Assembly (NCBI GenBank): GCA_942493245.1
Contig: OW818685.1
Coordinates: 1,240,001 to 1,304,000 of the forward strand
DNA length: 64,000 nucleotides
Source: DAOPYU01 sp942493245
Lineage (GTDB): Bacteria > Sumerlaeota > Sumerlaeia > UBA8349
Direction: 5' to 3'
The position numbers and the translations under genes were made by a program. A model generated the notes under the pieces. That model saw only the letters and a list, made by a program, of their open reading frames with translations, had not been told where the DNA came from and ran no database searches. Positions 8,907 to 17,177 of the stretch are shown one piece after another. Position 1 is the first letter of the stretch. Every line of letters begins with the position of its first letter.

Positions 8907-9032
8907 GACGGAACCTGCACCCACTCCGTTGGAGTGGAAAAAAAAGGCGAATACCAAGTCGAAATGACTCTGGACCTCGGTCCCTACCAGGCTGAGTCCG
9001 GCTTGAAAGACGTAAAGAAGGCCCAGAACTGA
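8907..9032 (+). other. in-frame continuation after UGA (candidate selenoprotein tail)
   Basis: Reading on from the TGA at 8904 without any frame change gives Asp-Gly-Thr-Cys, then THSVGVEKKGEYQVEMTL, a DLGPYQ block and a charged end, closing with TGA at 9030. A residue inserted at the UGA would sit four positions before the cysteine (U-D-G-T-C). The stretch alternates hydrophobic and polar residues as in beta strands. This is seen directly; translation through the UGA is inference. Confidence 0.5.
8921..8937 (+). promoter_or_regulatory. candidate bacterial SECIS-like hairpin downstream of UGA 8904
   Basis: CCACTCC (8921-8927), loop GTT, GGAGTGG (8931-8937) is a perfect 7-bp stem. The loop begins with G and lies 21 bases after the UGA, within the loose geometry described for bacterial SECIS elements (short stem, G in the first two loop positions, loop some 16-37 nt from the UGA). 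It is followed by eight A residues, so it does not look like a plus-strand terminator. Short hairpins of this kind also occur by chance. Confidence 0.4.
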
Positions 9033-9108
9033 CCGCGCCGAGCGTTCGGTTCCGGGTTTCTTTGTTTGGGCGCTTTTGCCGGTTGAGACCGGAGAGGCAC
9101 ACAACATC

Positions 9109-9173
9109 AACCACGAAACACACGAAATACACGAAATAACGCGGTCTTCGTGTGTTTTGGGTGTTTCGTGGTT
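9109..9173. repeat. CACGAA-type inverted repeat, copy 1
   Basis: AACCACGAAACACACGAAA runs rightward, and the inverted form (TTCGTGTGTTTT...GTTTCGTGGTT) follows, together able to form a long imperfect hairpin. Related copies lie at 38776-38896 and 39738-39784, with a fragment near 33600. The 415-base gap between 9033 and 9447 holds this repeat, the next repeat and a terminator, with no gene. Confidence 0.7.
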
Positions 9174-9194
9174 TTTCTATTACAATGGAGTAAA

Positions 9195-9264
9195 CCGGAT
9201 AACGGGATTTACAGGAGATGGAACGTCTGAAACCGTATCCTGTGAATCCTGTTATCCTGTCCGG
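9195..9264. repeat. GGATAACaGGATTtACAGGA inverted repeat, copy 1
   Basis: CCGGATAACGGGATTTACAGGA at the left end pairs imperfectly with TCCTGTGAATCCTGTTATCCTGTCCGG at the right end. A second copy of the family lies at 16781-16850 with a different spacer. Confidence 0.7.
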
Positions 9265-9339
9265 TCTCTCGCGGTTTTTTGAAGTCTTTGGGAAGAGAGT
9301 ATTATCGGGTCCTCTGTTGGGTACAACCTCGTATGAAAT

Positions 9340-9381
9340 CGCCACGCCGGTGTTCCCGTTTTCGGGGACACCGGCGTGGCG
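9340..9381 (-). terminator. probable terminator of the alpha-2-macroglobulin gene
   Basis: A long stem pairs CGCCACGCCGGTGT (from 9340) with ACACCGGCGTGGCG (to 9381), extended inward through CCCG/CGGG with wobble. Read on the minus strand it is followed by ATTTCAT and lies about 70 bases beyond the stop at 9448. The T run is weak. Confidence 0.55.
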
Positions 9382-9447
9382 CACTTCTGTGGATCAATTC
9401 GATTGTGGATCGGTTATTCTCGAATCGAGAGATTCAATCCTCAATCC

Positions 9448-12400
9448 TCAATCCTCGATCTTGACCTTGATCTCGTCCGAGTTGCCCTTGAGTTCCGGGG
9501 CGTACATGGCCGAGATGCGGGCGGGCAGGGCGCTGAACTGGCCAGGCGTTTCCGCGCGCATGCGGTAGGAGACGCTGTGTTTGCCGCGCGCCATCTGGCG
9601 AACGAAGAAACAGACGCGTTCGTCGCGCAGTTCCATGTAAGCGCCCAAGGCGTTGCCGCCGTAGCCGCTGCGCACTTCGACCGGCTCGAACCCGGCGGCT
9701 TTCATGTCCTCGAGCACGATGTACTCGTAATCGTTCTTGCTCTCGATCACAAGTTCGATCTCGGCCAGATCGCCGCTTTTGAGCGTGCCGAGGTTTTCGA
9801 TCGGGAGGCGTTCGTACTTCTCGACCTTCTGGCTCACGGCCTGACCGCGCGCGCCCGCCACGTTAACCTGTTTGTCCACTTCCTGGAGTTTGTAGTACTT
9901 CCGCTCGATCTTGACTTCGAGACCGGCCTTGGTGATGAAGTCCTCCAGGGTGAAGTTCGTGAGGTAGGCATTGAAGTAAAGGGCACCGGTCCCCTTCTTG
10001 CGCAGTTCGACGGTGTGTTTGCCCGTCTCGACGGCATCGCCGAAGAGGACGAACTTGTTGTCGAACGTGAAGAGGTTGTCGGCGTTGATCGTGATTTCCT
10101 TCTGCTTCTTGCCGTCCAGCAACACTTCGAGTGTGAGGTCGGGTTTCATTTCCCCGGTGGCGCGCAGGTAATCGGCGAAGGCCTCGACGCAGAGGGCCGT
10201 GTCGCGGGTGGACTTCCAGTAGGTGGCGTGCTTGCGGTTGTTGAGCAGGTACTTGACCATGCGCGAGGCGACTTCGCTCTTCGGGTCCACCTGGGCCAGG
10301 AGTTTGAGGTAGTAGGCCTGAGCCTCGTACTCGCTTCCGTACCAGCACCACCAATATCCCTCGTTGCCCAGTTCCAGCCAGGCGGTCTGGTTCTCGTCGT
10401 CCTGCTTCAGGAACTGTTCGATGTTGCGGCGCACCATGTCGCGCTCTTCCACGCGGTTCTGTTTGTGGAAGGCGAGCGCCAGCATGGACTTGGCATAGAC
10501 CGCCAGGTCGTTGCGATCGCGGTAGAGGAAATCGCCCATTTTCTTGTCCGCGGCATTCGCATCGGCCAGCGCCATATAGACGAAGGCGTCGAGGTTGTCG
10601 GCTTTCTGTTTCTTGGGGTTTTTGTCTTTGGCCCAGTTTTCGATCTTCTGAATTTCTTCGGCCTGGTTGCGCTTGAGCCATTCGATTCCCCGCTCCAGAA
10701 CGCCCGGAACGATGGCGACTCCGTTGGCCGCCGCCATCTGGAGGCCGTGGACCACGTAGGCGGTGGTGTGGGCATAGGAGTGCTCGCCCCAGCCCGAGAA
10801 CCACCCCCATCCGCCATCGGTGAGTTGCATGGCGGAGAGGCGCTGCACGCCGTTCTTGACCATGTCGCGGACAGCCTCTTCCTCGAAGACGGGGTTGCGG
10901 TCGTAACGTTGCCACTGTTTGGCGCGCTCGGTATCGTTGCCGATTTCCTGCGCGTTGAGGTTGGTGCGCTTCTCCTGAATGGCTTTCAGGTTCAGGCCCA
11001 TTTCGAGGAGAATTTTCTGGGTCATGACCGTCGGCAGGAAGCGGTTGAGTGTCTGCTCGGTGCAGCCGTAGGGATAGTCCACCAGGTAGGGGAGCGCGTC
11101 CACCATCGCACCGGCCAGGGTGGGCGAGTAGCGCACTTCGAGGCGGGATTCGTCAATGCGGCGCGCCTCGGGCACGTCGAGCGCGATGGCGCCGCTCTCC
11201 TTCTCGGGACGGATGACGCCGCTGAACGATTCCGTCTTGAGCATGCCGTGGACATAGACCGGGAAGGTCATCTGCATGGCGTCCGACTCGACCTGCGTGA
11301 GGGCTTTCATGCGGATGACGGCTTCGCCTTCCTTGACGGCCTTGACGCGCCAGTCCACGCGCCCTTCGCCGTTCGCTTCCACCTGGACGGTCTGTTTCGC
11401 TTCGCCCATCGGTTCGAGGCTCTTGCCGTCGATTTCGAGGATCGCCTGGACGCTCTGCGCGTCCTTGAGGTAGTTGTGGATATTGGCCGAGAGGACGACT
11501 TCGTCCTTCTCGACAAAGAAGCGGGGAGCCTGAAGCCGCAACAGGAGGTTCTTCGAGGTCACCACCTCGGCGCTGCCTTCTCCCACCTTGGTGCCGTGCC
11601 CCAGCGCCCAGGAACGGATCTTCCAGGTGGTGAGATTCTCGGGCATCGGCACTTCGACCTCGCAGACGCCGTTGGCGTCTGTCGTCAGGGTTCCGGCCCA
11701 GAAGGCCGTGTCGGCGAATTCCTTGCGGATGGCGGCCTCGGCCATCGGGGCCTCGCCTCCCGGTTCCTGACCAACTGCGACGGACTCTGCCAGCATTCCC
11801 AGAGCCGCTCCCGGCGCCGGCGCGGCCATCGGGGCTAAAGCATCCATGTCCGCCAGCATGGAAACCTCGGACTTCGATTCCATTCTTGCGCCCTTCATCA
11901 TGCGGGTTCGGGGCATTGCTCCTCCCATTCCTCCAGAGCGGCCATAAGCGTAGTTTACCTGGGCGCCGAACCAGTATGTGTCCCCCCGGCCACTCTCATC
12001 GGCCACGGTTTCACCGAAGATGCCCAGATTGGCCATGCCGTCGAGACCGGGCAACGCCCAGTTGTTGAACCGCAGATCCAGACTCGACAACGTCATGGGG
12101 TTGTGGCTCCGACGCCATTTCCAGAAGAACTCCTTAATTTCGGGGACATTCGATCCGCCCGAAATGTACTCGACCGATTTGTCATAGACCGACATCACGA
12201 GCGAACCGGTGAAGGGCTTGCCGTCCAATTCGGTGACGGAGACCTTGACCTTCGCCTTTTCGCCCGGTTTGTACTGCGCAGCGGACGGTTCGACCGAGAC
12301 GTTCAACACGCGTTTTTCGGGCGGAACGACAATCTCGCGGGTTTCCGTATAGACCTTCGCGCCACTGACGGTCAACGCCTCGACGAAGAAGTTCGGCATG

Positions 12401-15400
12401 TCCTTCTGGGTGACTTCTATTTCCTCGAGGGCGCTCTTGCCCTTGAGGCGCAGCACCTTCGGCGCCAGACAGACGCCGTTGGCTGGGCGGATAAAGAGCA
12501 GAACGGTCGCGTTGACCTGGTCGGTGTTGATGGCCAGTTGGACCTTCTCGCCGGGGGCGTACTCGCGCTTGTCCGTCACCAGTTCGATCTCATTGAAGCG
12601 GAATTCCTTACCGTCGAATCCTTCGCCCCGAACGGTGAAAATGTAAGCGCCTTCGATGGAGTGTCCCTTGGAGTCCGTGACGGTATAGGAGAGGCGGTAC
12701 TGTCCGGCCTCGGAGGCCTTCATTTGCTGACGCGCCGCGCCGTCTTCGCCTGTTGCGAGTGTCCACTCCTGCGCGACGGTCTCGACGGGTTTGTTGTCCT
12801 TGTCGTAGACGATTTTGAGGAGTTTCAGCGCTCCGCTGCCCTGGACGGGTTTTCCGTCGAGGCGGCGCGCGGTGAAATGGGACTCGATTGCGTCGCCCAC
12901 GCGGTAGTACCCGCGATCTACCCAGGCGTGGACCTTGAACGGCTCGCGGGCCACGAGAACGGACCCCGTCCCGACAATGGTCCGGCGCGACTCGTCCACC
13001 ACTTCGGCGGAGATTTCGTACTTGTGATCCTGGTCTCCGTGCATTTCCTTGGCCAGCGTCGTATCAATGGGGATGCGCAGCGTGCCGTCCTTGCCGATGG
13101 GAACTTCGCCCTCGGCGACGATTTCCGGCGGGTCGTTGCGTTGCGGCCACCACCAGAAATGCGGGCGCAGGCAGCCCCAACTCTTCCATCCGGGATACCA
13201 GCCGTAGTCGTATCCGAACCACCAGTAGCCAGCGCCGTAGAACCAGTCCCACGCCGCTGGGGGATACCAGCGGGCTTCGTGGGGCGTGCGGGTGACTTTG
13301 TACTTGACCCTGGCGTTTGTCACGGGCGCGCCAAAGTAGTACTTCGCCTTGACCAGGGCCTCGATCTTCTCGCCCAGCATCACGGGTTCCTGGGGCGCCT
13401 CGACCGTGACCTCGAACTCGGGTTTCTTGTATTCCTCGACGCGAAAGGTTCCCCCGCCCTGCTGGGGTTGGGGCGCTTCAACCGCGATGCGATAGACACC
13501 GAGCGGCGCTTCGTCTTCCAGAGGAAGCGTACCCTCCCATCCGCCATAGGCGTCGGTGGTGATCTGCTTCTCGACTATTTTTTCATTGCGGGGATTGTAA
13601 ATCACCAGGGGGAGAGTCTGATTGGCAAAACGCGAGGCGTCGGCCTGATCGTACTGGGCCTCGCGGACCCAGATTTTAAATTTTACGTCCTGTTTTGGAC
13701 GATAGACCGGGCGGTCGGTGACCACATAGGTTTTGGTCATGTTGTATTCGACATCGTGCCGGGGTTGGTACCAGACATTCGAGAAGCCCAACAGGGCGAA
13801 GCGGCCCTGCTGGGGTCCCCGGGCGATGGCTACCCACTGGAATTCCTGGGGCAGATTCTGGGCAGTGGGGGTCACCAGACCGTTTTCGTCCGAGAATTCG
13901 GCAAAATCGCGGGTCAGGATGTTCATCTGTCGCCCGGTAATTTGCGGATTCCGCAAAAACTCCATCTTGTAACCGAAGAACTCGACATTGGCCTTCTCGA
14001 CTGGAGCGCCCGTCCGCGCGTCCGCGATGAAGTAGAGAATCTGGTTCTCCATCTGTTTTCGAACAATCACCGTGTTGGTCAGCCACACGATGATGCTGCT
14101 CGTGTTGCCGTCCGCCATCTTGGCTTCGAGGAGATACGCGCCCGATTTCTGGAGGGGCGTCGTGACCGTGACGCGTTTGTCAAAGTGGTTCGGCAACGGT
14201 TCGAGGTCCAGATCCCACTCGGCCACAACCGTTTCGAGGTACTCCTTTTGATTGTTTTGAACGAGGCGGAAACCGATATCGTCCAGTTGGGCTTTTTCCT
14301 GTTTCAATTCCTTGGGATTCGATTTCAGGTACTCTTTCAGATCGGTGAGGAGTTTTTCCACATGGATGGAACGCGCGACGAAATGGACTTTCTGGCCGTT
14401 TCGGAAGCGGAAGTCCACCGTAGCGCCCTGCCCGGCGAGTTGCTGAAGGTTCGATTCAAACTGTCCCCAATTCTTGACAATCTGATCGAGCCGCTTCTGT
14501 TTCGATCCATCCCGGTCCTGATATCTTGCAATGCTCATGCGCCAGTACTCGGCCGCCCGGGGATATTGGCGGCGGTTCTCGAATATGCCGGCGAGCATGT
14601 TGCAGGCTTGTTCGCCGTAACCCGATTCGGGCTTTTCGAGGATCTGCAGCAACAGACAGATGGAGTTGAATTCGCCCGGCAGATCGAAACGCTTGATGCC
14701 CGTGGCCAGCCGCGCGATGGTTTCTTCATCTTTCAGTGTGTGGAGTTGGAACACCCCGGTTTCGCTCTTCTGATCCGCCTCGGGTTGCCGCCCGCCGAAG
14801 AAATAGCCGTAACTGGCCATGGTCTGCGCGCCGAACTGGTTTTCGGCGAATTGCGCGCGTTGCATCAAAACCGTGTCGATTCGGTTGGGGTCCACCTCGA
14901 CGGCCTGCATCAGGAGCCAGCGCCAGCGTTCGCCGTCGTTGCGGGCCTCCTCGAAACTCTTTGCCAGGGAATAGAAGATGGGATTTCCCGCCTCGTCCAC
15001 GGGCGCGCCCTGCGCCCCGTTGAAACGCCCGGCATACCCTTCCTCATAATCCGGCAAGGTGTCGAGGTCGCTCAAGACCTGGAGTTGCCAAGCCCCGTCA
15101 TATCCCCGGAAACCCATCAGCATTTCCGCAAACTTCAGATAGAACGCGCTGACACCCGAGCGGTCCGAGTCGGTCGCGAGCAACGGAAACGCCTGACGCA
15201 TCAATTGCATGGCCCGGATGCGGTCGCGCTCCTCGCAATTGGCGTATTGCCCGCCGCCCCGGTGCTGGCCCCGCTCAAATTGACCGGCAATGAGGAAGCC
15301 CTGGTGGTTTGACTGGAAGTACATTTCTGCGGCCGCCTGCAGGAGACGCCAGTTCTTCGGATGCGCGGCCACGGCGGCCTCGCACAGGGCGTCCTGGTCG

Positions 15401-15660
15401 CGTTCCTGCTGGAGTTGCCGCAGACACTCCACCGCCCACCGGAGGCAATCGTGAGCGTTCTGCGGATCGACGGCCGGTCCCAGAATCAGGGAACGGTAGG
15501 CGTCCAGCGCTTCCTTGAAGTTCCCATCCTGCTGAAGTTTGAGGGCCTTTTCCTTTGTCATTCCGCCCCCACCTCCGTCTTTTTGTTCTACGGCTCCCAC
15601 GGAACAGAGTGGCGCCACACAGATGGCCATACAGAGCAACATTTTGGTCAAAGCGCACAT
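9448..15660 (-). CDS. alpha-2-macroglobulin family protein (2070 aa, thioester motif)
   Basis: This is a giant periplasmic or envelope protease-trap homologue. ATG 15660 is chosen over 15702 because GGGGAGG lies about 10 bases upstream and a signal peptide follows at once (hydrophobic core ending near SVGA). A TPR-like helical region (LQQDGNFKEALDAYR) comes first, then a long string of macroglobulin beta domains, then the complement-like part with the thioester block YGCTEQTLNR (encoded near 11,050-11,075), which covalently traps proteases, and the following all-helical toroid with GGWGWFSGWGEHSYAHTTAY. Within one macroglobulin domain there is an extremely Trp/Tyr-rich insert (encoded about 13,140-13,265). 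The bait-like stretch around 11,830-11,950 is Met/Ala/Gly-rich. No pbpC neighbour. The long antisense frames are shadows. Confidence 0.95.
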   Translation of the reverse strand: MCALTKMLLCMAICVAPLCSVGAVEQKDGGGGGMTKEKALKLQQDGNFKEALDAYRSLILGPAVDPQNAHDCLRWAVECLRQLQQERDQDALCEAAVAAHPKNWRLLQAAAEMYFQSNHQGFLIAGQFERGQHRGGGQYANCEERDRIRAMQLMRQAFPLLATDSDRSGVSAFYLKFAEMLMGFRGYDGAWQLQVLSDLDTLPDYEEGYAGRFNGAQGAPVDEAGNPIFYSLAKSFEEARNDGERWRWLLMQAVEVDPNRIDTVLMQRAQFAENQFGAQTMASYGYFFGGRQPEADQKSETGVFQLHTLKDEETIARLATGIKRFDLPGEFNSICLLLQILEKPESGYGEQACNMLAGIFENRRQYPRAAEYWRMSIARYQDRDGSKQKRLDQIVKNWGQFESNLQQLAGQGATVDFRFRNGQKVHFVARSIHVEKLLTDLKEYLKSNPKELKQEKAQLDDIGFRLVQNNQKEYLETVVAEWDLDLEPLPNHFDKRVTVTTPLQKSGAYLLEAKMADGNTSSIIVWLTNTVIVRKQMENQILYFIADARTGAPVEKANVEFFGYKMEFLRNPQITGRQMNILTRDFAEFSDENGLVTPTAQNLPQEFQWVAIARGPQQGRFALLGFSNVWYQPRHDVEYNMTKTYVVTDRPVYRPKQDVKFKIWVREAQYDQADASRFANQTLPLVIYNPRNEKIVEKQITTDAYGGWEGTLPLEDEAPLGVYRIAVEAPQPQQGGGTFRVEEYKKPEFEVTVEAPQEPVMLGEKIEALVKAKYYFGAPVTNARVKYKVTRTPHEARWYPPAAWDWFYGAGYWWFGYDYGWYPGWKSWGCLRPHFWWWPQRNDPPEIVAEGEVPIGKDGTLRIPIDTTLAKEMHGDQDHKYEISAEVVDESRRTIVGTGSVLVAREPFKVHAWVDRGYYRVGDAIESHFTARRLDGKPVQGSGALKLLKIVYDKDNKPVETVAQEWTLATGEDGAARQQMKASEAGQYRLSYTVTDSKGHSIEGAYIFTVRGEGFDGKEFRFNEIELVTDKREYAPGEKVQLAINTDQVNATVLLFIRPANGVCLAPKVLRLKGKSALEEIEVTQKDMPNFFVEALTVSGAKVYTETREIVVPPEKRVLNVSVEPSAAQYKPGEKAKVKVSVTELDGKPFTGSLVMSVYDKSVEYISGGSNVPEIKEFFWKWRRSHNPMTLSSLDLRFNNWALPGLDGMANLGIFGETVADESGRGDTYWFGAQVNYAYGRSGGMGGAMPRTRMMKGARMESKSEVSMLADMDALAPMAAPAPGAALGMLAESVAVGQEPGGEAPMAEAAIRKEFADTAFWAGTLTTDANGVCEVEVPMPENLTTWKIRSWALGHGTKVGEGSAEVVTSKNLLLRLQAPRFFVEKDEVVLSANIHNYLKDAQSVQAILEIDGKSLEPMGEAKQTVQVEANGEGRVDWRVKAVKEGEAVIRMKALTQVESDAMQMTFPVYVHGMLKTESFSGVIRPEKESGAIALDVPEARRIDESRLEVRYSPTLAGAMVDALPYLVDYPYGCTEQTLNRFLPTVMTQKILLEMGLNLKAIQEKRTNLNAQEIGNDTERAKQWQRYDRNPVFEEEAVRDMVKNGVQRLSAMQLTDGGWGWFSGWGEHSYAHTTAYVVHGLQMAAANGVAIVPGVLERGIEWLKRNQAEEIQKIENWAKDKNPKKQKADNLDAFVYMALADANAADKKMGDFLYRDRNDLAVYAKSMLALAFHKQNRVEERDMVRRNIEQFLKQDDENQTAWLELGNEGYWWCWYGSEYEAQAYYLKLLAQVDPKSEVASRMVKYLLNNRKHATYWKSTRDTALCVEAFADYLRATGEMKPDLTLEVLLDGKKQKEITINADNLFTFDNKFVLFGDAVETGKHTVELRKKGTGALYFNAYLTNFTLEDFITKAGLEVKIERKYYKLQEVDKQVNVAGARGQAVSQKVEKYERLPIENLGTLKSGDLAEIELVIESKNDYEYIVLEDMKAAGFEPVEVRSGYGGNALGAYMELRDERVCFFVRQMARGKHSVSYRMRAETPGQFSALPARISAMYAPELKGNSDEIKVKIED

Positions 15661-15858
15661 GACATTTTTCCTCCCCGAGAAACAATTCAAACGGTTGAGC
15701 ATGACGGTATTACCCTACCATGCAAAGGAACAGACACTCCAGTCAGAAGATTGTTCCCGGAAAGAAAAGTAGGAGAATCCAAAGTCATTGTGCGGAGGAA
15801 CCCCCATTTGGAAAAACGGCGAACAGAAGGAAATCGATCTTTGGGGAGGCAGGAAGAA

Positions 15859-16112
15859 GCGCCCCGAAGGGGCGCAGGTGAGTAGCCGGGGGTGGAGCGA
15901 AGCGGAACCCCCGGATCTGTCCCCCAATCCTTTCCGCCCCGGATGGGGCGGAGGGGAACTATAGGAAATTGTGGGTATGTATTGGGAAATCGTTAAAAAT
16001 ATCCGTACCATAGCCGCCCTGCGCCCCTCCGGGGCGCACAATGAGACGACTTTTTTTCCGGGGGTTTCGCTTCGCTCCACCCCCGGCTACTGACCTTTGC
16101 CCCTGCCGGGGC
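15859..16112. repeat. paired three-hairpin REP-like element, copy 3 (inverted pair)
   Basis: The 660-base gap between the A2M start and osmC is mostly this element. Left unit: GCGCCCCGAAGGGGCGC (15859-15875), core TAGCCGGGGGTGGAGCGAAG...CCCCCGG (15882-15914), then a CCGCCCC-GGGGCGG palindrome (about 15934-15951). The right unit is inverted: GCGCCCCTCCGGGGCGC (16021-16037), core CCGGGGG...CCCCCGGCTACT (16058-16092), GCCCCTGCCGGGGC (16099-16112). The cores match as inverted copies with only a couple of changes. Confidence 0.85.
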
Positions 16113-16320
16113 AATAAACTGGGGACTATTCCGCTGTATCAGAACTTTGGATTCTCCTGAAAAGATAAGGTGCTCTTTTTATTTGGGGAATTCCTTTCAG
16201 GGGAACCTCTTGCCACGGGACCGAGGGTGTGAGACGATTGGGGTCTGTTTCCGCTTGTGAAGGTGTGAGCGTTGGGGACAGAGAGTGCTGGGTCTTCAAT
16301 TCGATGGAAAGGAACAGGCA

Positions 16321-16740
16321 ATGGGTGTTCAGATTGAGATTGAATACACGGGCGATTTGCGGACGGTGGTGACGCATGGCCCTTCGGGAAACACGTTCGA
16401 GACGGAAGCGCCGGTGGACAATGGGGGCACGGGGATGGCGATTTCTCCGACCGATCTGGTGGCGGCGGCTCTGGGGTCGTGTATCCTGACGATCATGGCG
16501 CTGGTGGCTCGGAAACGCGAGATCGAATTGACGGGCGCCCGGGTGCGGGTGGAGAAAGAGATGACTTCGGCCCCACCGCGCCGGATCGCGAAGTTGAAAT
16601 CGGTGGTGACGTTGCCGGCGGGGTTGCAATTGTCCGAGGCGGACCGCCAGGCGATCGAACGGGGCGCGGATGGTTGTCCGGTCAAGCGGAGTCTCCACCC
16701 CGATGTGGAATTGCAGTTCGAGTATGTTTATCCGGCTTGA
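16321..16740 (+). CDS. OsmC family peroxiredoxin-like protein
   Basis: The 139-residue protein matches the OsmC/Ohr fold in length and in its two redox cysteines: LGSCILT (about residue 60) at the start of the central helix and DGCPVKRSL (about 120) near the C-terminus. These reduce organic or inorganic hydroperoxides. The ALGSC plus GCPVKRSL pattern is closer to the YhfA/OsmC branch than to Ohr, but subfamily assignment is tentative. Start ATG 16321 has AAAGGA about 9 bases upstream; the in-frame start at 16285 lacks one. It is a single-gene unit between repeat blocks. Confidence 0.9.
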   Translation: MGVQIEIEYTGDLRTVVTHGPSGNTFETEAPVDNGGTGMAISPTDLVAAALGSCILTIMALVARKREIELTGARVRVEKEMTSAPPRRIAKLKSVVTLPAGLQLSEADRQAIERGADGCPVKRSLHPDVELQFEYVYPA

Positions 16741-16780
16741 TACGGAGTTGCGTTCAAAATGATACAAAGAACAGCAATAG

Positions 16781-16850
16781 ACTGGATAACAGGATTTGCA
16801 GGATAGGTTTGTTTCCACTGCGGTATCCTGTAAATCCTGTGATTCTGTCT
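16781..16850. repeat. GGATAACaGGATTtgCAGGA inverted repeat, copy 2
   Basis: ACTGGATAACAGGATTTGCAGGAT at the left pairs imperfectly with ATCCTGTAAATCCTGTGATTCTGT at the right. The 437-base gap from 16741 to 17177 contains this, the next repeat and a terminator, and no gene. Confidence 0.7.
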
Positions 16851-16918
16851 TCTATGAAAAATTGTTTCGCAACCCTTTAGTCATTCTCTGTTCGGGGTCT
16901 TCCGAACCAAAATTTCCT

Positions 16919-16991
16919 GTAGGGGCGGGTTTGAAACCCGCCCTTTCCTGATCCGGAGCGCATGCCGGGCGGGTTTCAAACCCGCCCCTAC
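16919..16991. repeat. GTAGGGGCGGGTTTGAAACCCGCC inverted repeat
   Basis: The 24-base arm at 16919-16942 is perfectly complementary to 16968-16991, and each arm is itself a near-palindrome (GGCGGGTTTGAAACCCGCC). The outer ends are GTAG/CTAC. The spacer is about 25 bases. Confidence 0.8.
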
Positions 16992-17105
16992 GGGATTCTT
17001 TCCTCAGATCGGGAACCCCTTCTCGGGAGAGCGACAGGTGGTTAAAGGCTTACATTATTTCGGTACACTCGAGAGTGTCTTCTTGAATGCAAAAAGGTCG
17101 TGAAA

Positions 17106-17144
17106 ATTGAATGGGCCAGTCTGGAGAAGACTGGCCCATTCAAT
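17106..17144 (-). terminator. terminator of the symporter gene
   Basis: A perfect 17-bp stem (17106-17122 with 17128-17144) around a 5-nt loop. Read on the minus strand it is followed by TTTTCA and lies 34 bases past the symporter stop. Confidence 0.8.
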
Positions 17145-17177
17145 TTGTTAAGAAGGTGGAGTCGCCGGGAAGGACGC

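Noticed and set aside
8921..8937. Terminator after the secreted protein gene
   Set aside because: The hairpin is followed by eight A residues and no T run, and it lies inside a continuing sense frame.
12103..15312. 1069-aa plus-strand open frame (and the 820-aa frame at 9376-11838)
   Set aside because: Both are antisense to the A2M gene; composition is skewed (Arg/Val/Gly/Phe-rich, no motifs) as expected for shadow frames in GC-rich DNA.
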